DNA of 64,000 nt from [Leptolyngbya] sp. PCC 7376. Lineage in GTDB: Bacteria > Cyanobacteriota > Cyanobacteriia > Cyanobacteriales > MRBY01. Positions 17,218-25,419 of the stretch are shown piece after piece (position 1 is the stretch's first letter; each line of letters starts with the position of its first letter). The DNA is taken from positions 3,642,036-3,706,035 of the forward strand of contig NC_019683.1 in assembly GCF_000316605.1 (NCBI RefSeq), written 5' to 3'. A model generated the notes under the pieces. That model did no database searches, was not told where the DNA came from, and saw nothing but the letters and a program-made list of their open reading frames with translations. A program made the translations under genes and the position numbers.

Positions 17218-17355
17218 TAAGGGATAGGAAAAGTGAATTTGAGCCGCTGTTAGTGCCCAAAGGTCAAAGGCGTATTCAAGGGCTAGAAGAGAAGATGCTG
17301 GCTTTGTACAGTCGAGGTATGAGTACCAGAGATATTCAGGCTCAAATGCAAGAAT

Positions 17356-18263
17356 TTGACCTCTTGCAAAAGGGGTGAGAGTAGGTAAAAAAGAGGAAAG
17401 TAACAGAGCCATAGCGATAAAAAGGCCAACTTACGAACAGCTCCAACATTTATCTCCAGAACAATTCAGGAGAGCCTGTGGAGTTAAACTTCAGACTTTC
17501 AATCGTCTGGTAGAGGTCCTAGCAGAAGCTAAAGCAAAGCAAAAACCCGGTCGTCCCAGTGTTTTATCCCTGGAAAATCAGTTACTCCTCACCTTGGAAT
17601 ATCCGAGGGAATATCGCACTTATTTTCCTATCGCTCAATCATGGGGCATTCATGAATCAACAGTTTGTCGCATGGTGCAAAAAACAGAGAACACACTCAT
17701 CAAAGAAACCGATTGCCACTTACCCGGCATGAAACAGCTCCATGGTTCAGAAGAGTTATCTCTAACAGTAGTGGTGATGGATGCCACAGAACAGGCGATT
17801 GAAAAGCCCCAAAAAACAACGTCTTTACTACTCAGGGAAAAAGAAACATCATTCCCTTAAAGCTCAAATGGTCATTGCTTGGCAGTGGGCACAGATTATC
17901 TGTTGTGACTGTGAGAAAGGTAGCACCCATGACTTCAAACTACTCAAAAAGAGTAGAGTGCATTTTCAGCAGGGACAACTCTGCCTTGCCGACGCCGGAT
18001 ATCAAGGTCTACACAAGCGGCATCAGCGGAGTCACACTCCTCACAAGAAGCCTAGAGGAGGGGAGTTGACTGCGGAACAGAAACAGGAGAATCAGCTCTT
18101 AGCAGCTCAAAGAATCATCATTGAGATGGTATTCAGAATGCTCAAAAGATTTCGTATATTATCCAGTCGATATCGTAACCGCCGTCGGAGATGGGGATTA
18201 AGACTTAATCTCATTGCTGGTCTCTACAATTTTGAATTGCCATAACCTTTTGCAAGAGGTCAA
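17356..18263 (+). mobile_element. IS5-family element inserted in IS256 copy A
   Basis: Perfect inverted repeats GACCTCTTGCAAAAGG (17358-17373) and CCTTTTGCAAGAGGTC (18246-18261) bound about 900 bases; they extend to 18 bases with the flanking TT/AA. In copy B the site reads GCAAGAACTGTATGG without an insert. The exact target duplication is ambiguous by two or three bases. Confidence 0.88.
17375..18245 (+). CDS. IS5-family transposase (two overlapping frames)
   Basis: Frame 1 (17375-17860, GTG start) carries the helix-turn-helix part and ends with VVVMDATEQAIEKPQK, including the first catalytic aspartate. Frame 2 (17781-18245) takes over as KSPKKQRLYYSGKKKHHSLK, then CLADAGYQGL and EMVFRMLKRFRILSSRYRN, with the second aspartate and the glutamate. 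The switch point is CCCCAAAAAAC at about 17806, a plausible slippery site, so a fused protein of about 285 residues would be made by frameshifting, as in many elements of this family. Confidence 0.85.
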
Positions 18264-19893
18264 CTGTATGGGGTGGAGATTTCTGCTGGGCTAGTGAGTG
18301 AAGTGACCTCGGCAGTGATGGAGGAAATCAAAGCATGGCAGCATCGCCCTCTGGAGGAGATATATCCAATCCTGTGGCTGGATGGCATGAGAATAAAAAT
18401 CAGAGAGGAAGGACGGGATACGAATCAGACTCTCTATCTAGCACTGGGAGTGAAGCAGTCCGGTCACAAGGAGGTCTTAGGAATGTGGCTATCCTCGGGA
18501 GGAGAGGGGGCAAAATTTTGGTTATCAGTGCTGAATGAAATCCACCATCGGGGAGTCGAACATATCTGTATAGCTTGTGTGGATGGGTTGAAGGGATTTC
18601 CCGCTGCCATTGAAGCGGTGTTCCCAAAAACGAGAGTGCAATTATGTATCGTTCATCTGATACGAAATAGCCTGAAATTCGTTTCTTGGAAAGACCGTAA
18701 GTCCGTGGTGTCAGACCTCAAGCCTATTTACCAGGCCGCCACAGTTTCCGAGGCAGAATCCGCCTTAACTGCTTTTGCGGAGCGTTGGGACGGCATCTAC
18801 CCCACTATTTCCCAAATATGGCTGAATCATTGGGACAACATCATTCCATTATTTGATTATCCAGCTCCCATCCGTCGCATCATTTACACCACCAATGCCA
18901 TTGAGGCGGTCAATCGCTCTTTGCGCAAGGTGTGAAAAACCAAGAGCATGTTCCCCCATGCAGATGCTGCCCTGAAATTGCTGTATTTAGCCCTGAAGCA
19001 TTTGATGAAGAGATGGACGATACCAATACCCCATTGGAAAAGAGCTTTGAGCTATTTTGCCATTGATAATCCAGAGTATTTTCTTCACTAATTTTCTTTG
19101 CTTACACAAAATTCTTGACACTCCCTATCGTGGAAGTTGTAACGAATCCACGGCTTTCTCCCATGTCCAGTCTAGAGGCTCTGTTTTGCCATGTTAATGA
19201 TTTCTGCCAAGTCTTTGAACCCTTATGGCATCAAGCGTTACTCAGCTCTGGCAAAAAATACCGTCGCCGTCAGAGAAGCTTCAGTCTGAGTGAGGTGATG
19301 ACTATTCTCATTGCTTTCCATCAATCTCACTATCGAAATTTCAAGCATTTCTATCTCATCAAGGTGAAATGCGATTGGCAACAAGAGTTTCCTCTAGCTG
19401 TGAGCTATCAACGCTTTGTGACATGGATACCTTCGAGCTTGATTCCTCTCTGTACATATCTGCGACGATGCTTCGGACAATGCACTGGTATTAGCTTCAT
19501 TGATGCCACCAGCATCAAGGTTTGCCATAATCGCCGTATCTCTCAACATCGTGTTTTTGAAGGTTGCGCGGCAAGGGGCAAGACTTCGGTGGGATGGTTC
19601 TTCGGCTTCAAACTACACCTGGTCATCAATGAGCGAGGAGAGTTACTCAACGTCCAAGTGACGCCCGGAAATACCGATGACCGCCAACCTATAGTGGAGT
19701 TATGGCAAGACTTATGGGGTAAAGTCTTTGCCGATAAAGGCTATGTCTCACAATCTTTAGCCCAGCATCTTCAAGAGGAACATGAGGTGACCCTAATGGC
19801 TAAACCTCGTCGAAATATGAAGCATCATTTGATGGTTTATCAAGATAAACTTTTTGCTCGTAAGCGGGCTTTGATTGAGGCAGTTATTGACCA

Positions 19894-19901
19894 ACTGAAG
19901 A
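19894..19901. repeat. 8-base target duplication of IS256 copy B (left)
   Basis: ACTGAAGA here and ACTGAAGA at 21219-21226 flank the element exactly, as expected for the IS256 family. Confidence 0.95.
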
Positions 19902-21218
19902 GGGAGTGTCAAGAATTTTGTGTAAGCCAAGAAAATTAGTGAAGAAAATACTCTGGATTATCAATGGCAAAATAGCTCAAAGCTCTTTTCCAATGGGGTA
20001 TTGGTATCGTCCATCTCTTCATCAAATGCTTCAGGGCTAAATACAGCAATTTCAGGGCAGCATCTGCATGGGGGAACATGCTCTTGGTTTTTCACACCTT
20101 GCGCAAAGAGCGATTGACCGCCTCAATGGCATTGGTGGTGTAAATGATGCGACGGATGGGAGCTGGATAATCAAATAATGGAATGATGTTGTCCCAATGA
20201 TTCAGCCATATTTGGGAAATAGTGGGGTAGATGCCGTCCCAACGCTCCGCAAAAGCAGTTAAGGCGGATTCTGCCTCGGAAACTGTGGCGGCCTGGTAAA
20301 TAGGCTTGAGGTCTGACACCACGGACTTACGGTCTTTCCAAGAAACGAATTTCAGGCTATTTCGTATCAGATGAACGATACATAATTGCACTCTCGTTTT
20401 TGGGAACACCGCTTCAATGGCAGCGGGAAATCCCTTCAACCCATCCACACAAGCTATACAGATATGTTCGACTCCCCGATGGTGGATTTCATTCAGCACT
20501 GATAACCAAAATTTTGCCCCCTCTCCTCCCGAGGATAGCCACATTCCTAAGACCTCCTTGTGACCGGACTGCTTCACTCCCAGTGCTAGGTACAGAGTGT
20601 GATTCGTGACCCGTCCTTCCTCTCTGATTTTTATTCTCATGCCATCCAGCCACAGGATTGGATATATCTCCTCCAGAGGGCGATGCTGCCATGCTTTGAT
20701 TTCCTCCATCACTGCCGAGGTCACTTCACTCACTAGCCCAGCAGAAATCTCCACCCCATACAGTTCTTGCATTTGTGCCTGAATATCTCTGGTACTCATA
20801 CCTCGACTGTACAAAGCCAGTATCTTCTCTTCTAGCCCTTGAATACGCCTTTGACCTTTGGGTACTAACAGCGGCTCAAATTCACTTTTCCTATCCCTTG
20901 GGATGCTGATATCCATTTCCCTTGGGTTGATTTGATTGTTTTCTTGGAATAGCCGTTTCGACTATTCTGCTTACCTGCTTCTTTGGCTTGATTCAGATGA
21001 TGACTCAATTCCCCTTGCAAGGCTCTTTCAATTAATCTCTGATTCAAGTGCTGTAGTAAGCCTGATTCTCCCAGAATTGATTCCGAGTCGGGACAATCTG
21101 GCAGTAATTCATCAATCAGTTCATCGGCTCTACTGGTTTGATTCTGTTTTTTCATGGGTCACGGTCTCCTTAACCATTTGTTGATTTTGACCGCTTACAC
21201 AAATTAATTTACATACCC
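19902..21218 (-). mobile_element. IS256-family element, copy B
   Basis: A complete 1317-base element in reverse orientation relative to copy A. Its ends GGGAGTGTCAAGAATTTT (19902) and, inverted, GGGTATGTAAATTAATTT (21218) equal those of copy A. It is bounded by the ACTGAAGA duplication. Because it preserves the empty target sites of the IS630, MITE and IS5 insertions, it serves as the reference for copy A. Confidence 0.93.
19936..21155 (-). pseudogene. IS256-family transposase, copy B, frameshifted
   Basis: The N-terminal frame (from ATG 21155) shifts after KSTQG because AAGGGAAATGG has one G fewer than copy A. The rest reads MDISIPRDRKSEFEPLLVPK through to AVNRSLRKV at 20095. A TGA at 20092-20094 follows and then KTKSMFPHADAALKLL to a TAA at 19936. 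The catalytic region is otherwise intact. The single-base loss makes it non-functional unless there is frameshifting; the shared TGA is discussed in the findings. Confidence 0.88.
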
Positions 21219-21375
21219 ACTGAAGAACATCTCACAGATTGAACATTCCCGACATCGCAGTCCCACAAACTTTTGTGTGAACTTGCTGTGTGGGCTGATT
21301 GCTTACTGCCATCAACCCAAAAAACCTTCTTTACAGCTTGATTAGAGCTATCATTCCTTATCCAGAACTCACGTT

Positions 21376-21569
21376 AAAGAACAAAAAGGGTTTACTCCTT
21401 TACCAAGACGATGGGTGGTAGAGAGAACCTTTAGCTGGTTTTATTGGTGTCGTCGTTTGAGTCGAGATCATGAATGTTCCACTGAGAGTGCAGAGGCATG
21501 GATTTATATAGCTTCTATCCGCTTACTTCTCCGACGTTTAGCCTAGACTTCTACTTTTCAAACATCCTC
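21376..21569 (+). pseudogene. IS5-family transposase, C-terminal remnant
   Basis: Only the last 56 codons survive: EQKGFTPLPRRWVVERTFSW, FYWCRRLSRDHE and IYIASIRLLLRRLA, with a stop at 21544. The catalytic glutamate in VVERTF is present. The element's right end is CTTTTCAAACATCCTC at 21554-21569. The 5' part was lost to the left of the IS982 insertion. Confidence 0.85.
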
Positions 21570-22159
21570 TTAACTCTTCCGCGACGGCTTCCTGACTTGA
21601 GGTCATAAACTCTTTCCTCTTCAGGGCCATAGCCATAGTCATACTGACCGTCTCTCTCATCCATTCCCGACTCATCACAGTAGATGATTTGTTCAGGTTT
21701 TAATCTTGCTAGTTCTTGCCTCAATGCTTCCCGCTTCTGTTCATCCCTTTCCTGATACCCATAGGTCTTTTTTGCGAGTAAAACCTATCTTCTTCAACAT
21801 TCTCGATATGGTGCGACGACTCACATCATCCGACCACAACTCTGCCATTTCTGCCTGGGTTTTATCTGGATGCTGTTGCACAAAGCTTTTGAATGCTTCC
21901 CAGTCTGTGATTTTGTGACCCGAGCCTTTCTGATACCCTGTTTTGGCTCTGTAAAACTTCCTGTTTGCTCTAGTCTGTTGTATCCAGAGATAAAGGCTAT
22001 TAAGGCCAAGACCGAACATTTCACAGACATCTTTTTTCAGGATACCTAGTGCTATCGCAGCAAGGGCTTGACATCGTAGGTCATCACTATCAGCCGCTGG
22101 CATTTTTTACTTCACGCAATAACTCTCATAATACTTCCTAAACCATTTGGCTATTGCTA
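21570..22159 (-). pseudogene. IS630-family transposase/element, 5' part, copy B
   Basis: The start ATG is at 22103 (MPAADSDDLRCQALAAIALG). The DNA-binding half is readable to IGFTRKK, where an A run carries the frame switch; then YGYQERDEQKREALRQELAR, IIYCDESGMDERDG and YDLKSGSRRGRVK lead up to 21570. There the IS5 end replaces the rest, including the later catalytic residues. The element's 5' terminus is at 22159 (GGCTATTGCTA, next to TA). It is nearly identical to the copy at 61.5 kb. Confidence 0.85.
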
Positions 22160-22266
22160 TAATTGGGCAATAAATACTGACAGTAATCTAATGTGAGTAA
22201 AAGAAGTCATTTCACTACCTTAACCTCATCTACCTTATGTAGTAATTCCTGACAGAGTTCCTCTCT

Positions 22267-22328
22267 CAGAGATGCCATGGATATCACTCTTCGCGCAGCT
22301 ATGTCTTAATCCTTTTGCAACCGCTATA
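22267..22328 (+). repeat. Isolated IS630 right-end remnant
   Basis: CAGAGATGCCATGGATATCACT through CCTTTTGCAACCGCTATA matches the last 75 or so bases of the IS630 at 61545-62490 (reverse complement), including the terminal GCTATA. The 100 bases before it (22160-22266) show no gene or clear signal. Confidence 0.65.
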
Positions 22329-22490
22329 GGGAATGACAATTCGTAGAATTAGGAAAAGATTGGGCGATCACCGACTATTTGACTGCAAAACAAGAGCAAA
22401 GACTTAAACTAATCCTTGCGGTAAGTTTCAGGAAAAACCTTGTAGTTGAGAGAATAACGATTAGGATAGATTCTGTATCAATTTGCCCTA

Positions 22491-24671
22491 ATGAGTTCTG
22501 CTATGTCTGCGATCGCCGCTTTTTGTGCATTAAACTGTGCCGTTGCTTCTATACCAGCGGATGTTACTGCGCAATCCCCTCAGCCCATCGCGCAAATTCC
22601 GGCGGACGTCGAGCCACAGGAGTTTCCTGCCGAGGAACCAATCTTTAATGGTGTGCAAATTGAAGATCGAACGAATGAATCACAGCAGCAGTTTTCGCTG
22701 GAAGATCCTCCCATAACACCCACCACGGAAGACGGGACAGAAACTGAAGCATCAGTCGAGGTAGCAGAAGAAGAATTACGTGTCCTTGAAGTGATTGGCG
22801 ATCGCCAAGAATATGATGAATTGACCAATATCGTCACGGCTGTTGGAGATGTGGTTGTCCGCTTTAATGAATCAGTTTTAACCGCAGATCGGCTCCAAAT
22901 TAATCTCAATACAAAATTGGCGATCGCTGAAGGTAATGTTGCATTACAGCGAGGACAGCAACTTCTTCGGGGTGATCGCTTTGACTATTTCTTTGTGCAA
23001 AACCGTGGTTATATTCGCCAAGCCCAAGGTGAAGTTTCCCAGCAAGATCTCAGCCAAGACCTCAGTGCTCAGCCAACTCCTTCCATCTCGAATATCTCCG
23101 ATCCAGCCATATTACTGAATGAGAGACTATTACTAGATCAGCCTATTAGTAATGTTAATCAGACTAACGATGGCTTCAATATCGTTGTGGGTAGTAGTAG
23201 AGGTATTGAGAATCGTCCTCCACTGGAAAACAATATTGGTACCGTTAATCGGATCCGATATTATGCCGAAGAAGTAGAGTTTTTCGAAGATCGTTGGGAA
23301 GCCAAAAATATTCGATTAACGAATGATCCCTTTAATCCTCCAGAGCTGCAGGTCATTGCTGATACAGCCACTTACCGAGATATTGACGAGTTTACGAGTG
23401 AACTGGTTACCACTGATACGCGCTTAGTCATTGACGATAATGTTTCACTGCCAATCTATCCTCGTACCTATCGCTTTGATAGTTCTGATGATGAAGGTAT
23501 TTTTAGCTTAGTTTCTATTGGTTTTGATGACGAAGATCGAGGTGGTTTTTTTATTCAGCGGCGATTTACTCTCTTCAAAAACCAGCAGGGAAAATGGACA
23601 GTGACTCCCCAATATCTTGTTCAGAAAGTACTGTTTCCTGACAACGAATTTGGTGGGACTGAAGGGGATGATTCTGCAATTATTTCACCCGATGTTTTTG
23701 GTTTAACGACAGATTTTAATTACAATTTCAATCCTCGCGTTTTTGTGATTGCGAAAGGGTCTATCCCGAATCTGAGCTTTGAAAATCTTGAAGATGACCT
23801 AAAAGTGAATTTCCGATTTGAGCAATTATTGGGAAATCTTGCAAACCCTTTTCGTCTTAGTCAGGAATTTAATTACCGCGATCGCCTCTTTAATGGTTCT
23901 TTGGGTTTCCAGCGAGTACAGAGAAGCTTAGGTATTGTCCTGCGATCGCCTCGTTATGTTTTAGGCAGATCTGGATTTGTCTTGGACTATCAGGCTAGTA
24001 TCCAAAATATTGTGGCGAATACAGACCGCCGTGAGCTATTGGGTATCGATAATCCTTTAAGCCAAGATGAAGTAAATCTCACTCGATATCAAGCCACTGC
24101 CTCCTTAAATCACAGTCTTCCTCTCTGGAGTGGACAAGCATTGCCCTCGACCCCGGATGAAGGATTACGATTTAGTGCTCGGCCAGTAGTACCATACCTT
24201 TCCCTACAAACAGGTGTTCGAGGTGTGTCGTCTCTCTACAGTAATGGCGATCAACAAATTACGGGTACAGCGCGTATTGGCTTACAGGGGCAGATTGGAC
24301 ATTTTTCCCATAACTTTTTCGACTATACAGGTTTCAATGTTGCATATTCCTTTGGTTCAAGAGGAGAATCGCCATTCTTATTTGACCGTCTCGCTGACTC
24401 CAAAACCCTTTCATTCGGTCTAACACAACAAATTTATGGCCCTATCCGTGCAGGTTTTCAAACGGCAATTAATCTCGATAATAATGATGCGATTAGCACA
24501 GATTATTTCCTTGAGTACAGCCGTCGTACCCATTCAATCTTAATTCGCTATAATCCCGTCCTTGAAATTGGCTCCTTTAATTTCAGGATTAATGATTTTG
24601 ATTGGAGTGGCTCTACAGATCCGTTTGTCAATCAAGATGTACGACCTGTGATTGATGGGGTTATTCCTTAA
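22491..24671 (+). CDS. OstA/LptD-like outer-membrane protein, DUF3769 type
   Basis: A 726-residue exported protein. The N-terminus to about residue 28 looks like a weak signal peptide (AIAAFCALNCAVASIPADVT) and is followed by a disordered, P/E/Q-rich stretch. Residues 95-190 are an OstA-like beta-taco (LEVIGDRQEYDELTNIVTAV, VLTADRLQINLNTKLAIAEG, NVALQRGQQLLRGDRFDY). The remaining 500 residues alternate hydrophobic beta strands ending in FRINDFDWSG, as in outer-membrane barrels. Cyanobacterial proteins of this kind are proposed to insert lipopolysaccharide or stabilise the outer membrane, like LptD. The IS debris ends about 165 bases upstream, so the promoter is probably retained but close to a rearrangement point. 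Confidence 0.8.
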   Translation: MSSAMSAIAAFCALNCAVASIPADVTAQSPQPIAQIPADVEPQEFPAEEPIFNGVQIEDRTNESQQQFSLEDPPITPTTEDGTETEASVEVAEEELRVLEVIGDRQEYDELTNIVTAVGDVVVRFNESVLTADRLQINLNTKLAIAEGNVALQRGQQLLRGDRFDYFFVQNRGYIRQAQGEVSQQDLSQDLSAQPTPSISNISDPAILLNERLLLDQPISNVNQTNDGFNIVVGSSRGIENRPPLENNIGTVNRIRYYAEEVEFFEDRWEAKNIRLTNDPFNPPELQVIADTATYRDIDEFTSELVTTDTRLVIDDNVSLPIYPRTYRFDSSDDEGIFSLVSIGFDDEDRGGFFIQRRFTLFKNQQGKWTVTPQYLVQKVLFPDNEFGGTEGDDSAIISPDVFGLTTDFNYNFNPRVFVIAKGSIPNLSFENLEDDLKVNFRFEQLLGNLANPFRLSQEFNYRDRLFNGSLGFQRVQRSLGIVLRSPRYVLGRSGFVLDYQASIQNIVANTDRRELLGIDNPLSQDEVNLTRYQATASLNHSLPLWSGQALPSTPDEGLRFSARPVVPYLSLQTGVRGVSSLYSNGDQQITGTARIGLQGQIGHFSHNFFDYTGFNVAYSFGSRGESPFLFDRLADSKTLSFGLTQQIYGPIRAGFQTAINLDNNDAISTDYFLEYSRRTHSILIRYNPVLEIGSFNFRINDFDWSGSTDPFVNQDVRPVIDGVIP

Positions 24672-24720
24672 GCTGCTTCAGACTTCAGACCGTAGGGTCT
24701 AATTCCCTAAACTGAAAAGC

Positions 24721-25122
24721 TTACGAATCATCACCTGCAACTCGAAGTCTGTATTCGTCGGCAGTCATGGTTTCTGCGAGCATTTCGTCATCGAGATTAT
24801 CGACTCTAACCTTTAAAAACCAGCCTTCCAAGTAGGGATCCTCGGCGATCGCCTCTGGGTTATCAATCACCATTTGATTGCGGTCAATCACTGTGCCTGA
24901 AATAGGAGCATAGAGATCTTCGACGGCCTTCACTGATTCAATCGATCCAAAAGTTGAACCTACTTCGAGAGCATCTCCTTCATCTGGGAGTTCGAGGAAA
25001 ACAATGTCACCAAGCTCATCAAGTGCGAAGGCACTGAGGCCAATAGTCGCAATTTCACCATCTAGTCGAATATATTCGTGGCTATCAAGGTAGCGGAGGT
25101 CATCGGGGTAATCAAGTGCCAT
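24721..25122 (-). CDS. gcvH: Glycine cleavage system H protein
   Basis: The H protein shuttles the aminomethyl group of glycine on a lipoyl arm between the P, T and L proteins; in cyanobacteria this serves photorespiratory glycine breakdown. The 133-residue lipoyl domain has ATIGLSAFALDELGDIVFLE, GSIESVKAVEDLYAPISG and LEGWFLKV. The modified lysine is K65, in ESVKAVE. Genes gcvT and gcvP are not in the window. glyA, at 59.6 kb, works on the same one-carbon pathway but is distant. It converges with the DUF3769 gene. Confidence 0.95.
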   Translation of the reverse strand: MALDYPDDLRYLDSHEYIRLDGEIATIGLSAFALDELGDIVFLELPDEGDALEVGSTFGSIESVKAVEDLYAPISGTVIDRNQMVIDNPEAIAEDPYLEGWFLKVRVDNLDDEMLAETMTADEYRLRVAGDDS

Positions 25123-25291
25123 AGGTATTTCCCAAGAATGAAAGATATTGTGGGTTCAGACGAGAACGAATGATCCTTTATACAGTCTTTGACCCTTCGG
25201 CTACTCTATGCCGGAATTTTGCCAAGATCAAGACTTAATCTGAAATTTGTTACGTTTGCTACGTTTGCTCTAGGGCTTAGAGGCGATCGCC

Positions 25292-25411
25292 TTACTCTTT
25301 GTCTTCAGGTCGCTGAAAAAGTTTAGTACCCATTTCAGTTTTTGCAGACCATAAGAGATACAGACCAAGGGCGATCGCAAACAAAGCAAATTTGAGAAGA
25401 TCCACAGACAT
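25292..25411 (-). CDS. Small single-span membrane protein, 39 residues
   Basis: A short frame beginning MSVDLLKFALFAIALGLYLL, continuing with SAKTEMGTKLFQRP and ending EDKE. Residues 4-21 form one hydrophobic helix; the rest is polar. It starts 8 bases after the pepP stop on the same strand and could be translated from the pepP message. The hydrophobic-then-charged design is like small thylakoid or plasma-membrane subunits, but no specific family is recognised. Base composition and a HIP1 site inside the frame are normal for the genome. Confidence 0.6.
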   Translation of the reverse strand: MSVDLLKFALFAIALGLYLLWSAKTEMGTKLFQRPEDKE

Positions 25412-25419
25412 GAGGTTGC

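Larger units (their letters stand above)
16827..19091 (+). pseudogene. IS256-family transposase, copy A, interrupted
   Basis: The N-terminal part (MKKQNQTSRADELIDELL) runs to TQGEMDISI and is cut by the MITE. It resumes as RDRKSEFEPLLVPKGQRRI to QAQMQE, is cut by an IS5 element, then resumes as VEISAGLVSEVTSAVMEEI. The mutator-type catalytic landmarks WLDGMRIKI, CVDGLKGFP and TTNAIEAVNRSLRKV are present. A TGA at 18933-18935 follows LRKV, after which the frame stays open as KTKSMFPHADAALKLLYLAL to a TAA at 19089. The same TGA exists in copy B. Not functional as a single protein. Confidence 0.88.
15815..19125 (+). mobile_element. IS256-family element, copy A, carrying three nested insertions
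   Basis: The ends are imperfect 26-base inverted repeats: GGGTATGTA then, after the IS630, AATTAATTTGTGTAAGC on the left, and GGGAGTGTCAAG then AATTTTGTGTAAGC read inward on the right (19 of 26 match). Removing the IS630 (15824-16770), the MITE (17086-17217) and the IS5 (17356-18263) leaves an element collinear with copy B at 19902. The 8-base flanks do not match (GCTTGAAT against TATCGTGG), so copy A is probably a recombinant whose two sides came from different insertions. Confidence 0.85.
19163..21345 (+). pseudogene. IS982-family transposase, interrupted by IS256 copy B
   Basis: The start ATG at 19163 (MSSLEALFCHVNDFCQVFEP) matches the copy at 63397. The first part runs to 19901 with FIDATSIKVCHNRRI, TPGNTDDRQPIVEL, FADKGYVS and KPRRNMK. 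After removing 19902-21226 the frame resumes perfectly as [20 protein letters not shown] and ends [10 protein letters not shown] at 21345. Before the insertion it was therefore a complete gene of about 285 codons. Confidence 0.9.
19126..21375 (+). mobile_element. IS982-family element, copy A, split by IS256 copy B
   Basis: The right end is CCTTATCCAGAACTCACGTT (21356-21375), the inverted complement of the start of the IS982 at 63319 (AACGTGAGTTCGGGATAAG). About 40 bases of the left end are missing, replaced by the right end of IS256 copy A. IS256 copy B sits inside with an 8-base target duplication. The element itself interrupts an IS5 transposase gene, whose tail continues from 21376. Confidence 0.85.

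Noticed and set aside
17356-18263. The IS5 element considered as a composite with the MITE
   Set aside because: Their terminal repeats differ (GACCTCTTGC against GAGGTTGTCTG), so they are independent insertions.
24661-24720. Short inverted match AGACC/GGTCT between the DUF3769 gene and gcvH considered as a terminator
   Set aside because: Only five base pairs and no T-run.
25123-25291. gcvH leader considered for a glycine riboswitch
   Set aside because: The tandem glycine-aptamer core sequences are not recognisable.
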